Of a stretch of DNA of 64,000 nt, positions 52,448 to 63,477 are shown piece by piece. A program made the translations under genes and the position numbers. Position 1 is the first letter of the stretch. Each line of letters begins with the position of its first letter. Origin of the DNA: Paracoccaceae bacterium (GTDB taxonomy: Bacteria; Pseudomonadota; Alphaproteobacteria; Rhodobacterales; Rhodobacteraceae); contig CACOXV010000007.1 of the NCBI GenBank assembly GCA_902631295.1, forward strand, positions 16,047 to 80,046. Direction: 5' to 3'. The notes beneath the pieces are model-generated. The model was given only the letters and a program-made list of their open reading frames with translations, did not search any database and was not told the origin of the DNA.

Positions 52448-52573
52448 AACTGCTCCAAAAGATTAGAATGTCGAATTTATTATCCATCCATATCTAACAC
52501 TTTTTCCTATGCTATGGAAAACAATATATGCAATAAGTATTTTATTATCTCATAAAACCGAGCAACAAAGCTT

Positions 52574-53245
52574 ATGTTAATCAAGTGCCCTAACTGCGAC
52601 GCCCAATATGAAGTCCCAAATGATATAATACCTGCAGCTGGACGAGATGTTCAATGCTCAAGCTGCTCTAAAACTTGGTTTGTAACAAGTCAATCTGGCA
52701 AAAAAATAGTTAAAGATAAAGTATCGAATTATAAAAATCAGAAAAAAGGCGAATTACCTAAATTTGAAACAACTGAAAGTTTTCTTACAGAAAAAGCTAA
52801 TAATGAAGTTGACGCAAATGCATTAGAAATTTTGAGAGAGGAAGCTGATCGCGAAATTCGCGCAAGGGCCGTTGATGGCGGTCTCGGTGAGAATACGCAA
52901 AAGCCATCGAGTAAGAAAGCAATTAAATATAAAAACAAAGTGAACAACAAATCGTTACCAGACAATATTGAAATAGGAACTACCTTGGAAGAAACCCTGG
53001 TTCCCAATTATTCTGTAGCGGATCGAATTAAGTACAAAAATAAATCCGGAAAAGCTGGTTTTTTTGTTGGCATAGTAATTTTTATGATTTGTTGGGGGGC
53101 TTATTATTACTTGGACTTAATCAGTCAAACTGTTCCCGAAATAGCAATTTACATGGACATTTACAAAAATTATGTTCAGTCCATTCTAGCAACAAGAGAT
53201 GATTTACTACAGAATTTAATAGAAAAATTCGCAGACCGAGAATGA
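52574..53245 (+). CDS. MJ0042-type zinc-ribbon protein
   Basis: MLIKCPNCDAQYEVPNDIIPAAGRDVQCSSCSKTWFV plus a TM segment. Confidence 0.88.
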   Translation: MLIKCPNCDAQYEVPNDIIPAAGRDVQCSSCSKTWFVTSQSGKKIVKDKVSNYKNQKKGELPKFETTESFLTEKANNEVDANALEILREEADREIRARAVDGGLGENTQKPSSKKAIKYKNKVNNKSLPDNIEIGTTLEETLVPNYSVADRIKYKNKSGKAGFFVGIVIFMICWGAYYYLDLISQTVPEIAIYMDIYKNYVQSILATRDDLLQNLIEKFADRE

Positions 53246-53263
53246 CTCGCAAAAATCTAGTCA

Positions 53264-54529
53264 TTACAACCAATTAGGTATTTTATCTCTAGCTATAATT
53301 TCGTCCAATGTTGGCCTCTCTCTTATGGCTAAATAATCACTATTATTGACTAAAACCTCAGGCACCAAAGGGCGAGTGTTATACTCACTTGCCATTGCAG
53401 CCCCATATGCACCTGCAGAACGAAAAGCCACAAGTTCTCCAGGCTTACAGATATGCATGGCACGAGATTTAGCAAAAGTATCCCCAGTTTCACAAACTGG
53501 ACCAACTACATCATAAACCGTGTTCTTTTGATTTACAGAGGGTTGCAAAACGGGAACTATATCATGGTATGCTTCATAAAGAGCCGGACGTAATAAATCA
53601 TTCATTGCCGCATCCAAAATTAAGAATTCTCTGTCGTGGCCTTTTTTAACGTAGATAACCTCTGTAACAAGCAGACCAGCGTTGCCCACCAAAAGCCGTC
53701 CAGGCTCAATTTCTATTTCACAATTCAAGTGACCCAGAACCCTCTTTATCATTTGACCATATTCTTTTGGCGTGGGAGGACTGCCATCTTTCGATCCGTA
53801 AGGAATACCTAAACCACCACCCAAATCGAGGCGTTTGATTTCATGCCCGTCAGATCTAAGCATTTCAGTGAGATCAGCGAGTTTTTTATATGCTTCTTCA
53901 AAGGGTAAAAGTTGAGTAAGCTGGCTGCCGATGTGAACATCTATTCCCACCACTTGTATTCCAGGCAATGATGCAGCTTTCGCGTATACCTCCCTGGCTC
54001 TCGATATTGGTATCCCAAATTTGTTCTCGGCCTTACCAGTGGCAATTTTTTCGTGAGTTTTCGCATCAACGTCTGGGTTCACTCTCACAGTGATTGGTGC
54101 TACTTTATTCATATTATTAGCTATTTCCGATAATACTTGTAGCTCTTCCTCGGACTCAACATTGAACTGTCGCACCCCCTCACTCAGTGCAAGTTTCATT
54201 TCCGCACCAGTTTTTCCAACTCCCGAAAAAACTATCTGGCGACCCTCAACACCAGCCTCTCTCGCCCTTTTATATTCACCACCAGACACTACATCCATTC
54301 CAGCACCAAAGTTTGCTAAAGTCTTTAAAATGGCCTGATTTGACGCTGCTTTAACCGCGTAACATATTAAATGGTCGATCCCGCTCAGAGCACTTTCAAA
54401 AAGATCAAAATGTCTACGCAGTGTTGCAGTTGAATAGACATAAAATGGTGTGCCAACTTCTTTTGCAATCTCTTTAATTGATGCGTCTTCAGCGTGAAGA
54501 ATGCCACCCTTGTATGAAAAATAATCCAT
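53264..54529 (-). CDS. lysA: diaminopimelate decarboxylase
   Basis: YAVKAASNQAILK, HIGSQL, GPVCETGDTFAK. Confidence 0.97.
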   Translation of the reverse strand: MDYFSYKGGILHAEDASIKEIAKEVGTPFYVYSTATLRRHFDLFESALSGIDHLICYAVKAASNQAILKTLANFGAGMDVVSGGEYKRAREAGVEGRQIVFSGVGKTGAEMKLALSEGVRQFNVESEEELQVLSEIANNMNKVAPITVRVNPDVDAKTHEKIATGKAENKFGIPISRAREVYAKAASLPGIQVVGIDVHIGSQLTQLLPFEEAYKKLADLTEMLRSDGHEIKRLDLGGGLGIPYGSKDGSPPTPKEYGQMIKRVLGHLNCEIEIEPGRLLVGNAGLLVTEVIYVKKGHDREFLILDAAMNDLLRPALYEAYHDIVPVLQPSVNQKNTVYDVVGPVCETGDTFAKSRAMHICKPGELVAFRSAGAYGAAMASEYNTRPLVPEVLVNNSDYLAIRERPTLDEIIARDKIPNWL

Positions 54530-54644
54530 TTAAAAAAGCCTAATCAAGAACTTTGGAAATAAATTTAAACATATATTGTATACAATTCTGAAAAATGTAA
54601 ATGAGGTAAGATAATATAATAAAAGTAATATCTTTCAGCAGAAC

Positions 54645-54740
54645 TTAGTCAATCGAAACAAAGGACTTAGGTGTAGGAGCTCCATCTATACCACACCCGT
54701 TTAATGCCATCGCAAAAATGATAATCAAAACAAATCTCAT
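54645..54740 (-). CDS. 31-aa putative lipoprotein
   Basis: [31 protein letters not shown]; lipobox LNGC; ATGA overlap with the argH stop. Confidence 0.7.
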   Translation of the reverse strand: MRFVLIIIFAMALNGCGIDGAPTPKSFVSID

Positions 54741-56131
54741 AAGTCCAGGATATCTCTCCAACGGTTAATCTGACTTCGCACCTGAGAGGGTGCGGTTCCG
54801 CCATATGAAGATCTAGAGGCGACCGACTGATGTACTGAAAGTACGGAGTATATATCCTCAGTAATTCTATCATCAACCTCCTGCATTTCACCCAAATCCA
54901 GATCACATAAGTCACACTTTTTAGTCTCTGCTATTAAAACTATTTGGCCCGTTATATGATGTGCTTCTCTGAACGGCAAATTTAAGTTTTGAACTAACCA
55001 GTCTGCTAGATCGGTTGCAGTTGAAAATCCAAAATGTGCCGCTGCTTCCATATTCTCTTTGTTTGCTTTCAGATCCTTAATCATCCCAGTCATAGCGGCT
55101 AGGGCAACTGTCAAATTATCAGCGGCATCAAAAACCTGCTCTTTATCTTCTTGCATGTCTTTTGAATAGGCCAATGGCAATCCCTTCATTACCATCATCA
55201 GAGCTACATTAGCACCAAAAATTCGTCCCACTTTTGCTCTTATTAATTCAGCAGCGTCAGGATTTTTCTTTTGAGGCATCATCGATGATCCAGTTGAAAA
55301 CCGGTCAGAAAGTGAAATTAATTTGAATTGTGCTGAAGACCAAATCACCAGTTCTTCAGCCAACCTACTTAAATGCATTGCACAAATAGACGAACTTGAT
55401 AAAAATTCTAATGCGAAATCTCTGTCACTAACAGCATCCAAAGAATTTGCTGAGGGGGCTTTAAAATTTAACGCCGATGATGTTGTTTCTCTATTAATTG
55501 GAAATGACGTCCCGGCAAGCGCAGCTGCACCTAATGGACATTCGTTCATCCTATCTCTTGCATCACTAAATCTCGATAGATCTCTACTGAACATCTCCAC
55601 ATAAGCCAGCATATGGTGACCCCAGGTGACTGGTTGCGCCATTTGCAAATGGGTAAATCCAGGCATGACCCAATCAACCCCCGAATCCGCTTGAGCCAAA
55701 AGTGTTTCTATTAAACCCCTTAATAGCTTTTGAGATAAATCGATTTGATCACGCACCCATAATCGAAAATCAGTTGCAACTTGATCATTTCGCGACCGTG
55801 CAGTGTGAAGCCTGCCCGCTGGTTCTCCAATTATTTCCTTAAGCTGAGCTTCAATATTCATATGAATATCCTCAAGAGCTCTGTCGAAAACAAATTCATT
55901 TTTTTTGATTTGTGACGCAATTAGATCGAGTCCCTTTACAATCGATTTACAGTCAGATTCACTAATTATGTTTTGTTTTGAAAGCATTTTAGCATGTACT
56001 TTTGAAGCTAAGATATCTTGCTCTGCTAAGCGCTTGTCAAATTCGATCGAAGCATTAATTTCCTCCATAAGGCTATCTTGCCCAGCAGCAAATCTGCCGC
56101 CCCACATGAGATTAGATTTTTTTTGCGCCAT
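54737..56131 (-). CDS. argH: argininosuccinate lyase
   Basis: [18 protein letters not shown]; start assigned to [14 protein letters not shown]. Confidence 0.97.
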   Translation of the reverse strand: MAQKKSNLMWGGRFAAGQDSLMEEINASIEFDKRLAEQDILASKVHAKMLSKQNIISESDCKSIVKGLDLIASQIKKNEFVFDRALEDIHMNIEAQLKEIIGEPAGRLHTARSRNDQVATDFRLWVRDQIDLSQKLLRGLIETLLAQADSGVDWVMPGFTHLQMAQPVTWGHHMLAYVEMFSRDLSRFSDARDRMNECPLGAAALAGTSFPINRETTSSALNFKAPSANSLDAVSDRDFALEFLSSSSICAMHLSRLAEELVIWSSAQFKLISLSDRFSTGSSMMPQKKNPDAAELIRAKVGRIFGANVALMMVMKGLPLAYSKDMQEDKEQVFDAADNLTVALAAMTGMIKDLKANKENMEAAAHFGFSTATDLADWLVQNLNLPFREAHHITGQIVLIAETKKCDLCDLDLGEMQEVDDRITEDIYSVLSVHQSVASRSSYGGTAPSQVRSQINRWRDILDL

Positions 56132-56153
56132 TAATTTACCTTTCGGAGAATAT

Positions 56154-56729
56154 ATGAACAAAATTCGCTACGCTGTTCTTTACACTTCATTTTTATTGTT
56201 CGCAAATGCACTTTCTGCAAATGAAGCAAAATTTGTTGACCTCAATAATAATAAATTTGGCGATATGAAAAAAATGACGCTGGCAACTCAACCTTTTAAC
56301 GCGCCAAATACGGTTTTTTTTGCGGAAGACGAAACAGAATTAACTTTAAATGATTTCAAAGGGCGAGTAACACTTGTAAACTTTTGGGCAACATGGTGCG
56401 CTCCTTGTCGTAAAGAAATGCCTAGCCTTGAAGTGCTGTCAAACCAGCTAAGTGGTGATAATTTTCAAGTTCTCACAATCGCCACAATGCGTAGTAGTAA
56501 GGAGGCTATAGAAGACTTCTTTCATGGCAACAATATTAGTGAACTCCCAAAATATCGAGATCCTAAAGGAAAGCTCGCGCGCGCGTCAGGTGTTGCCGCT
56601 CTTCCATTAACAATATTATTTGACAGAACAGGGCATGAGATAGGTCGTTTAATCGGTGATGCAGATTGGTCCCAATTTGAGACAATTGAATTTATTAAAA
56701 AAGCGATAGAAATCGATAAATTTAATTAA
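56154..56729 (+). CDS. TlpA-like thioredoxin-fold protein
   Basis: [22 protein letters not shown]; in-frame start [10 protein letters not shown] with signal peptide. Confidence 0.92.
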   Translation: MNKIRYAVLYTSFLLFANALSANEAKFVDLNNNKFGDMKKMTLATQPFNAPNTVFFAEDETELTLNDFKGRVTLVNFWATWCAPCRKEMPSLEVLSNQLSGDNFQVLTIATMRSSKEAIEDFFHGNNISELPKYRDPKGKLARASGVAALPLTILFDRTGHEIGRLIGDADWSQFETIEFIKKAIEIDKFN

Positions 56730-56760
56730 GTTGGTTTGAATAAATACACGAGCTTTATCG

Positions 56761-58512
56761 TTATGTTAGCGCACCGAATAAATCACGAAATGCAGCCGAT
56801 GTTTTTTCTATCTTTTTTGGCTCATCAAAGCCTACTACCTTCCCGTTTTCAAGCATTAGAACTTTGTCAACATAGTCTAACAAAGCTGGTCGATGAGTAA
56901 TAAATATAACTGTTTCACTTTCAAGAGTTTTTAACATAGCTGTCATAATTTCGCGCTCATTTTCCACGTCTAACGCGCTAGTTGCTTCGTCAAAAATATA
57001 TATAGAGGCTTTTTTCAAAAGTCCGCGGGCTATCGCAACTCTTTGTTTTTGTCCACCTGATAAATTTGAACCATTAGAACCTACTATTGTCTGCAGCCCT
57101 AGAGGAAAATCTGCTGTAAAATTATCAACTTGTGCGCTCCTTACAGCGATATTGACTTCTTCTTTGGAAGCACTTGAATACCCATCCCTTATATTTTCTT
57201 CAATTGTATCATCAAATAGGAAAACATCCTGACTAATAAAAGCAATATGGTTTTTAAGAGCCGTTGGTAAAATTGATGAAATCTCCGTTGATCCAATTTT
57301 AATTATACCGTTATCCGGGCCATAGAAGCCAAGAATTAGGTCTACTAATGTTGATTTACCTGCTCCAGATTTACCAACTATTGCTACTTTTTCTCCGTGA
57401 TTTAAATGAAAACTTACTTTGTCAATTGAAACATCATCATTTTCATAACCGAACGAAACATCAGAAAAAGTTATGCTTCCTAAACTTCCGTCTAACGACT
57501 TATTTCCATAGCTGACGCTTTGTGGCTTAGTATCAATCAATTGTAACATAAAAAATGATTGGGTCAGAGATTTCTGTAATTCGACCCAAAGTTTTGAAAT
57601 CTTAGCTGCTGGCTGATAGGCTAAAAGAAAGGCTGTTATAAAAGCTGTAAATTCCCCTGGAGTTTTTCCATAATTAATGGTCTGCCAAGCTGCATAAATT
57701 ACAAATACACCCAGTACTAAACCACCTAGAAATTCCATTATTGGATGGGTTGCGGCGGTTACCTTGCTGATACCAAAGATCCGATCTTCTAACGCATCAA
57801 CAGACGAATTAAACTTATCTATCGATTTTCGTTCTAAATTGTAACTTTTTACTGTTCGAACTCCAGCAAGAGCCTCTGAACCTGCTGCAAAATAATGCCC
57901 AGATAGGTCGGTTTCTTCCTTAGCTACTTTTCTAATTTTCCGAGAAAGGAACGAGACCAGACCGAATATAACGGGAATTATGAGTATGGAATACAGCGTC
58001 ATCAAAGCATCTTGAAGAAACATAACGACGAATAGCGCTAAAAGTGTTAATATTTCAGTCAAAAATCTTGAGCATAGAACTGTAACAGCTTGGCCTGCAG
58101 CCATACCGTATAATCTTATCTGTGCCATGTGATCCGAGGCATGCTTTCCATTGAAAAAACTAATCTCTCTTCTAAGTGTTTTTTCGAAAGCTTCTTTTTG
58201 ATAAGAGCTGGAAATTGATCGGTTTAGAACTGTCTGAAGAACAGCATTTCCATAGTGAAAAAGGCTTTTGGATAATGAAACGACAATAACTATAATTGCT
58301 ACCTCAATCGCAGCTTTTGCATCTTTGGCAACAAAAACATCATTCACAATCAATTTAGTCGTGTAAGCAAGCGCAGCAGTAAAAAAGGAGACACCAAGCA
58401 TACACAGGATCGATGCAGTAAAAATCTTTTTCCTTTTAGGAATTGTTTCTTTAACCAACCGCTTTGCGGTCTGTAAAGCATCATTTCCAGTCGGTGTAGG
58501 AGCCCCTTCCAT
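56761..58512 (-). CDS. MsbA-like ABC exporter (TMD-NBD fusion)
   Basis: VGKSGAGKSTLVDLI, LSGGQKQRVAIARGLLKKASIYIFDEATSALD. Confidence 0.93.
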   Translation of the reverse strand: MEGAPTPTGNDALQTAKRLVKETIPKRKKIFTASILCMLGVSFFTAALAYTTKLIVNDVFVAKDAKAAIEVAIIVIVVSLSKSLFHYGNAVLQTVLNRSISSSYQKEAFEKTLRREISFFNGKHASDHMAQIRLYGMAAGQAVTVLCSRFLTEILTLLALFVVMFLQDALMTLYSILIIPVIFGLVSFLSRKIRKVAKEETDLSGHYFAAGSEALAGVRTVKSYNLERKSIDKFNSSVDALEDRIFGISKVTAATHPIMEFLGGLVLGVFVIYAAWQTINYGKTPGEFTAFITAFLLAYQPAAKISKLWVELQKSLTQSFFMLQLIDTKPQSVSYGNKSLDGSLGSITFSDVSFGYENDDVSIDKVSFHLNHGEKVAIVGKSGAGKSTLVDLILGFYGPDNGIIKIGSTEISSILPTALKNHIAFISQDVFLFDDTIEENIRDGYSSASKEEVNIAVRSAQVDNFTADFPLGLQTIVGSNGSNLSGGQKQRVAIARGLLKKASIYIFDEATSALDVENEREIMTAMLKTLESETVIFITHRPALLDYVDKVLMLENGKVVGFDEPKKIEKTSAAFRDLFGALT

Positions 58513-58873
58513 CGTATTGCCTTTGAACCTTTAAACAGAGCGCTTTAAGCCCTACTCTTAAATTCAAGTTTACCAAAAGTCATTCGAAATCGACCAAAAA
58601 AATAAACACGCCGAATTAGGCTATTAGCAAAAGTTAAATTTCAGTGCCGTCATCGCCGCGGCTATTGACAGTCAAAAATTAATTTTAAAGCAAAATATAA
58701 TTTGAGCGTATAATACAGCTTGAGAGTGTCTTAAACACTGGCTTTTATCGGTTGACTGCAGTATTTCATACCGCTATGCCATTTCACGACACTTTAACTC
58801 GCTGAAATTTTCTTTACCAGAAACAGTTCAATTGACACATTGTAATTGATTTGGCTCATGGAGTTCATATATT

Positions 58874-59338
58874 TTGACTGTTTCAACTGAGATCAGTACT
58901 TATAAAAAAGCTTTAAGTCAGTTTGCAACGGGAGTAACGGTTGTAACCTGTGGCTCTGACGAAGGTCCTATAGGTATTACTGCAAATAGCTTCACAAGCG
59001 TTTCGTTGAACCCTCCATTGGTTCTTTGGTCAGCTGCAAAAAGTTCGAAGCGTCACGACTATTTCGCTAATGCAGATCATTTTGCAATTCATGTTTTAAA
59101 AAAACAGCAACTCGATTTATGTTCTAAATTTACAAAACCACATGAAGGTTTCGAAGAATTAGGTTGGCAATATAATATGCATGGAGTTCCCATTATACAC
59201 GATTGTTTAGCATTATTTGAATGTTCTTTTTACGCTAGTCATGATGGAGGCGATCATACAATATTTGTGGGGCATGTGAACAGCTTCGACGTTAATAAAG
59301 GCGAGCCTCTTGTTTTCCTTCAAGGCCAGTACTCCTAA
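58874..59338 (+). CDS. flavin reductase-like domain protein
   Basis: LSQFATGVTVVTCGSDEGPIGITANSFTSVSLNPPLVLWSAAKSSKRHDYF. Confidence 0.92.
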   Translation: MTVSTEISTYKKALSQFATGVTVVTCGSDEGPIGITANSFTSVSLNPPLVLWSAAKSSKRHDYFANADHFAIHVLKKQQLDLCSKFTKPHEGFEELGWQYNMHGVPIIHDCLALFECSFYASHDGGDHTIFVGHVNSFDVNKGEPLVFLQGQYS

Positions 59339-59480
59339 TAAATTACTGACATCAAGTATAGTTTATATTCTGAAATAGATAACTCACTTTTAGGCCTCTT
59401 TAAAATTTTTGTCAGATCTTTTTGTTTCGTTCAATTAAATTGATACTTGCAGGACAAAAATTCAAATGTTAGCGTTCACA

Positions 59481-59498
59481 TTAGCATTCAGATGCTAA
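59481..59498. promoter_or_regulatory. palindromic operator candidate upstream of aglE
   Basis: TTAGCAT-TCAG-ATGCTAA, about 63 bp upstream of the aglE ATG. Confidence 0.5.
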
Positions 59499-59561
59499 CC
59501 AATAGCCAAATTATTTGTAATTCAAAATTACAATGACAAAAATATTCTTGGGAGGGAATTT

Positions 59562-60902
59562 ATGGCCTTAAAAAATAAATTAACCACTACAGCAGCACTT
59601 GTTGCTGCTTCCTACGCTTTCGGAAGTGTGGCATATGCAGACGTATGCGATACGCCGTCTAAGCTAGGCGATATGGGAAGTTTTCCAGGTGAAGTCATTA
59701 CCATTCAAGGCTCAATGCTAGGTACAGACCAGGAGATGCTTCTAAATACCGTTAGTTGCTTTGAAAAAGCAACTGGGGCGAAAATCCAATATTCTGGCTC
59801 ACGAGACTTTGCAGCACTTGTTGTCGCGGACATGCGCTCAAATAATCCGCCAAATATAGCAATCTTTCCCCAACCGGGTCTCGCTGCAGATATGGCAGCA
59901 GAAGGTCACTTAATTCCCATTGGCGATGAGGCCGCAGCGTGGATGAAAGATAACTATGGTGCAGGTTCATCATGGGTTGATCTCGGCACATATGCAGATT
60001 CTAACGGTAACGATCATTTCTATGGGTTTGCCTATAAAATGGATCTTAAATCTTTGGTTTGGTATTCACCTGAGCAATTCGAGGATAATGGCTATGAAAT
60101 ACCAGCTACTATGGAAGAACTAATTGAACTTTCAGACCAAATGGTTGCAGATGGCAATACCCCTTGGTGTATTGGTGTAGAATCTGGCAATGCGACTGGA
60201 TGGACCGCAACTGACTGGATGGAAGACATAATGTTGCGTACGACATCTGCAGAAAATTATGACCGTTGGGTTTCAAATGACCTAGCATTCAACAGCCCAG
60301 AAGTAATTAACGCAATGGAGCTGTATGGAAAATTCTCTCGAAACGACGATTACGTTGCAGGTGGGGCATCATCAGTCGCCACTACATCTTTTGGTGATGC
60401 GCCAAAAGGTTTATTCACGTCACCACCAAGCTGTATGATGCATCGTCAAGCATCCTTCATTACCGGTTTTTTCCCCGATAAAGGCGCAGAAGTCGCGCGC
60501 GGAGAGGCTGATGCTTTCTACTTCCCACCGTTTGCATCCGGAAATTTGGGCAACCCAGTACTTGGTGCGGGAACGCTTTACACAATGGCGAAAGACTCCC
60601 CTGCTACACGTGCGTTCTTCAAATATTTGCAAGAAGCCTCAGCTCATGAAGCTTGGATGCAGCAGGGCGTATTCCTAACTGCGCACAAGGGGGCAGACTT
60701 ATCTGCTTACGCCACACCTCTTCTACGAAAGCAGGGAGAAATATTGGCTAATGCGACAACATTTCGTTTTGATGCTTCTGATTTAATGCCTGGCGCTATC
60801 GGAGCTGGAGCTTTCTGGAGTGAGATGACAGCTTTTGCAAACGGTCAAGATGCAAATACAACGGCTGATAATATTCAGTCAGCATGGGACGCTATTAAAT
60901 AA
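59562..60902 (+). CDS. aglE: alpha-glucoside ABC transporter substrate-binding protein
   Basis: signal peptide and extracellular sugar-binding protein features; operon context aglEFGA. Confidence 0.88.
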   Translation: MALKNKLTTTAALVAASYAFGSVAYADVCDTPSKLGDMGSFPGEVITIQGSMLGTDQEMLLNTVSCFEKATGAKIQYSGSRDFAALVVADMRSNNPPNIAIFPQPGLAADMAAEGHLIPIGDEAAAWMKDNYGAGSSWVDLGTYADSNGNDHFYGFAYKMDLKSLVWYSPEQFEDNGYEIPATMEELIELSDQMVADGNTPWCIGVESGNATGWTATDWMEDIMLRTTSAENYDRWVSNDLAFNSPEVINAMELYGKFSRNDDYVAGGASSVATTSFGDAPKGLFTSPPSCMMHRQASFITGFFPDKGAEVARGEADAFYFPPFASGNLGNPVLGAGTLYTMAKDSPATRAFFKYLQEASAHEAWMQQGVFLTAHKGADLSAYATPLLRKQGEILANATTFRFDASDLMPGAIGAGAFWSEMTAFANGQDANTTADNIQSAWDAIK

Positions 60903-60924
60903 TAGTATCCGCAATATGACTTTT

Positions 60925-60951
60925 AAGAGCACAGGGTAAACCTGTGCTCTT
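60925..60951 (+). promoter_or_regulatory. intercistronic stem-loop between aglE and aglF
   Basis: AAGAGCACAGG-GTAAA-CCTGTGCTCTT, perfect 11-bp stem. Confidence 0.8.
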
Positions 60952-60979
60952 ATTCTATTGATCATAGGTAAATACGTAT

Positions 60980-62233
60980 ATGCGTTCGATCCAATCTATA
61001 ATATTCAGCAATAGCCTTGCTATCGTATTAACCATTATCTGTGTGTTGCCCCTAACAGCCGTTTTTATTTTTTCATTAACTGCACCAATAGATGATGCTT
61101 TTGCGAGTTTCGGTCTCTGGCTTCATAATAAATATGGATGGTCTGTTTCCACTTTTGTAACTGAACTCAGATTTGCAAAAGTTGGTTTTGCTTTACGCTC
61201 AGTAGTTATCGCATTATTCATATCGTTTTTATACTATTGGATTTCTAATTGGCTAAACTTTGGATTGGCTAAAATCAGCTCAAGTAAATCAATAGGCAAA
61301 AGATCTGTAGTTATCGAAACGATACAACCATGGATATTCGTTGGACCAGCTTTAGTGCTCCTGTTACTTTTTTTGCTTGTTCCAGCGCTTACAACATTAA
61401 AAATTTCTTTTACCGAACCTGGCGGTGGCGCATCAGTAAACAACTATGCGTTCCTTTGGGACTCTAACGCTTTGGGATACCTTCAATTTAGGCTTGCAAT
61501 GAGAAATAGCTTAATGTGGCTAATCCTTGTGCCATCACTTTGCATAATTTTTGGCTTACTGATTGCTGTATTGGCAGATTCGGTCAGTTGGGGTGTAGTC
61601 GCAAAAACATTTATCTTTGTTCCTTTGGCTATCTCCTTTGTAGGAGCAGCCGTTATCTGGAGAAATATTTTTGCAGGTGGTGGAATTGAACCTCAGCAAG
61701 CAATTAATGGAGCGACACCATCTTATCAAATCGGATTACTGAAAGCACTACTAGGACACACTCCCGAATATAATGAACCTTTGTATAATCTAAAGTTCTG
61801 GGGGAACTTTTATCTAATGTGGATAATGGTATGGATTAAGACTGGCTTTGCAATGGTAATTTTTTCTGCTGCTTTGAGAGGTGTACCGCAAGAAACAGTT
61901 GAAGCTGCAATTATTGATGGGGCAAACCCGCGGCAACTCTTTTTCCGCGTAAAATTACCGCAAATTTTTTCGACAGTCGTCGTTGTTTGGACATATCTTG
62001 TTACAGATGTACTAAAAGTTTTTGATATTCCATATGCATTATCGGCCAATGATGATGACAAACTATTGCTCGCTACTATGATGGAAGCCGCCATGAACAC
62101 ATGGTCTATTGGAGGTAACAACGTTGATAATTTGTTTGCAGCTATTGCGATCATGCTCATGCTAACAGTCATTCCACATATGATTTTTCTTGGGTGGAGA
62201 ATACGACGCGAACAAAAACAAGTAGGACATTAA
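60980..62233 (+). CDS. aglF: alpha-glucoside ABC transporter permease
   Basis: binding-protein-dependent permease motif EAAIIDGANPRQLFFRVKLPQI. Confidence 0.87.
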   Translation: MRSIQSIIFSNSLAIVLTIICVLPLTAVFIFSLTAPIDDAFASFGLWLHNKYGWSVSTFVTELRFAKVGFALRSVVIALFISFLYYWISNWLNFGLAKISSSKSIGKRSVVIETIQPWIFVGPALVLLLLFLLVPALTTLKISFTEPGGGASVNNYAFLWDSNALGYLQFRLAMRNSLMWLILVPSLCIIFGLLIAVLADSVSWGVVAKTFIFVPLAISFVGAAVIWRNIFAGGGIEPQQAINGATPSYQIGLLKALLGHTPEYNEPLYNLKFWGNFYLMWIMVWIKTGFAMVIFSAALRGVPQETVEAAIIDGANPRQLFFRVKLPQIFSTVVVVWTYLVTDVLKVFDIPYALSANDDDKLLLATMMEAAMNTWSIGGNNVDNLFAAIAIMLMLTVIPHMIFLGWRIRREQKQVGH

Positions 62234-62247
62234 GGATTTAATCTGTC

Positions 62248-63474
62248 ATGTATAGTCGCTCGTTTGCCCACATCATACTTGCATTAATTTTGGTGATTTG
62301 GGTCGTACCATTTATTGCGCTCGTAACCACTTCCTTTCGGTCTGAAGTGGCATCTAAGACCTCTGGGTTTTGGACTGCCTTTACCCCAACGGAGCTTGGA
62401 CACCGCTTCAGCACGCATGACAAAGGTAAAAAGGTAAAAATAACGGAAATGCGCGGTAATATTTTTGACCGAATAAATAAAGATGAGGAGTGGTTCCAAA
62501 TATCTGGAGAGATCCGCTCAATTATGTTCAAAGGTCGTGTTCCAGATCCAGACAAACCCGGTAAGACCAAGTTAATACGAAAGCTTGTTCCAGCGGGAGA
62601 AATTATGCTTGTACGGGATGGTGAATTCGTTTTTCAAGCTAACGGTGACTTCACTTGGTCATTTCCGGAGGAGGTAGCTCCAAAGCCAAAAAATCTTGAC
62701 GTATTTATAAATCAAGATCCTGTCTTTGGTGCTGAGGCATATTTTGAGGTACTTCTCGATAACAAAGACGTCCCAAATGCACTTATATCTTCATTTATTG
62801 TAGTCGTTCCAGCAACAATTATTCCAATAACAGTCGCTGCATTTGCAGCTTACGCTTTTTCATGGATGCAATTTCCAGGACGTGACTGGCTATTCATTAT
62901 TGTGGTATCTTTAATGGTCGTCCCAACGCAATTAGCATTTCTTCCTATTCTTCAGGGATTAAACGGCCTGGCTTCGTGGGCGACTTCGTTAAATCAGTGG
63001 ATGACGGACTGTGAAATTACAAACACATGCCAATTCCCAACAAAATCATTCGCTGGTTTATGGCTTACCCACACGGGCTTTGGTCTTCCTTTGGCTATAT
63101 TTCTTTTACGTAATTACATAGTAGGACTACCCCGAGAATTAATTGAAAGTGCCAAAATTGACGGTGCTAACCATATGCAAATATTTTTAAAAGTAGTTGT
63201 CCCTTTGTCTGTACCTGCACTTGCGTCTTTTAGTATATTCCAGTTTCTTTGGATCTGGAACGATTTACTTGTTGCAATGTTCGTGGGGCCTAGTGCAACA
63301 GACGATATCGTTTTTCCTATTCTGTTAGAAAGACAGTTAGGAACCTTTGGAGATCAGCTCCATCTGCTAAACGCATCAGCCGTAATTTCTATGATAGTAC
63401 CGGTGATCGTATTTCTAGCCATGCAAAAATATTTTATACGCGGTCTGCTGGCCGGATCAGTTAAAGGGGGCTAA
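62248..63474 (+). CDS. aglG: alpha-glucoside ABC transporter permease
   Basis: permease motif ESAKIDGANHMQIFLKVVVPLSVPALASFSIFQFLWIWNDLLVA; periplasmic insertion. Confidence 0.88.
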   Translation: MYSRSFAHIILALILVIWVVPFIALVTTSFRSEVASKTSGFWTAFTPTELGHRFSTHDKGKKVKITEMRGNIFDRINKDEEWFQISGEIRSIMFKGRVPDPDKPGKTKLIRKLVPAGEIMLVRDGEFVFQANGDFTWSFPEEVAPKPKNLDVFINQDPVFGAEAYFEVLLDNKDVPNALISSFIVVVPATIIPITVAAFAAYAFSWMQFPGRDWLFIIVVSLMVVPTQLAFLPILQGLNGLASWATSLNQWMTDCEITNTCQFPTKSFAGLWLTHTGFGLPLAIFLLRNYIVGLPRELIESAKIDGANHMQIFLKVVVPLSVPALASFSIFQFLWIWNDLLVAMFVGPSATDDIVFPILLERQLGTFGDQLHLLNASAVISMIVPVIVFLAMQKYFIRGLLAGSVKGG

Positions 63475-63477
63475 ACA

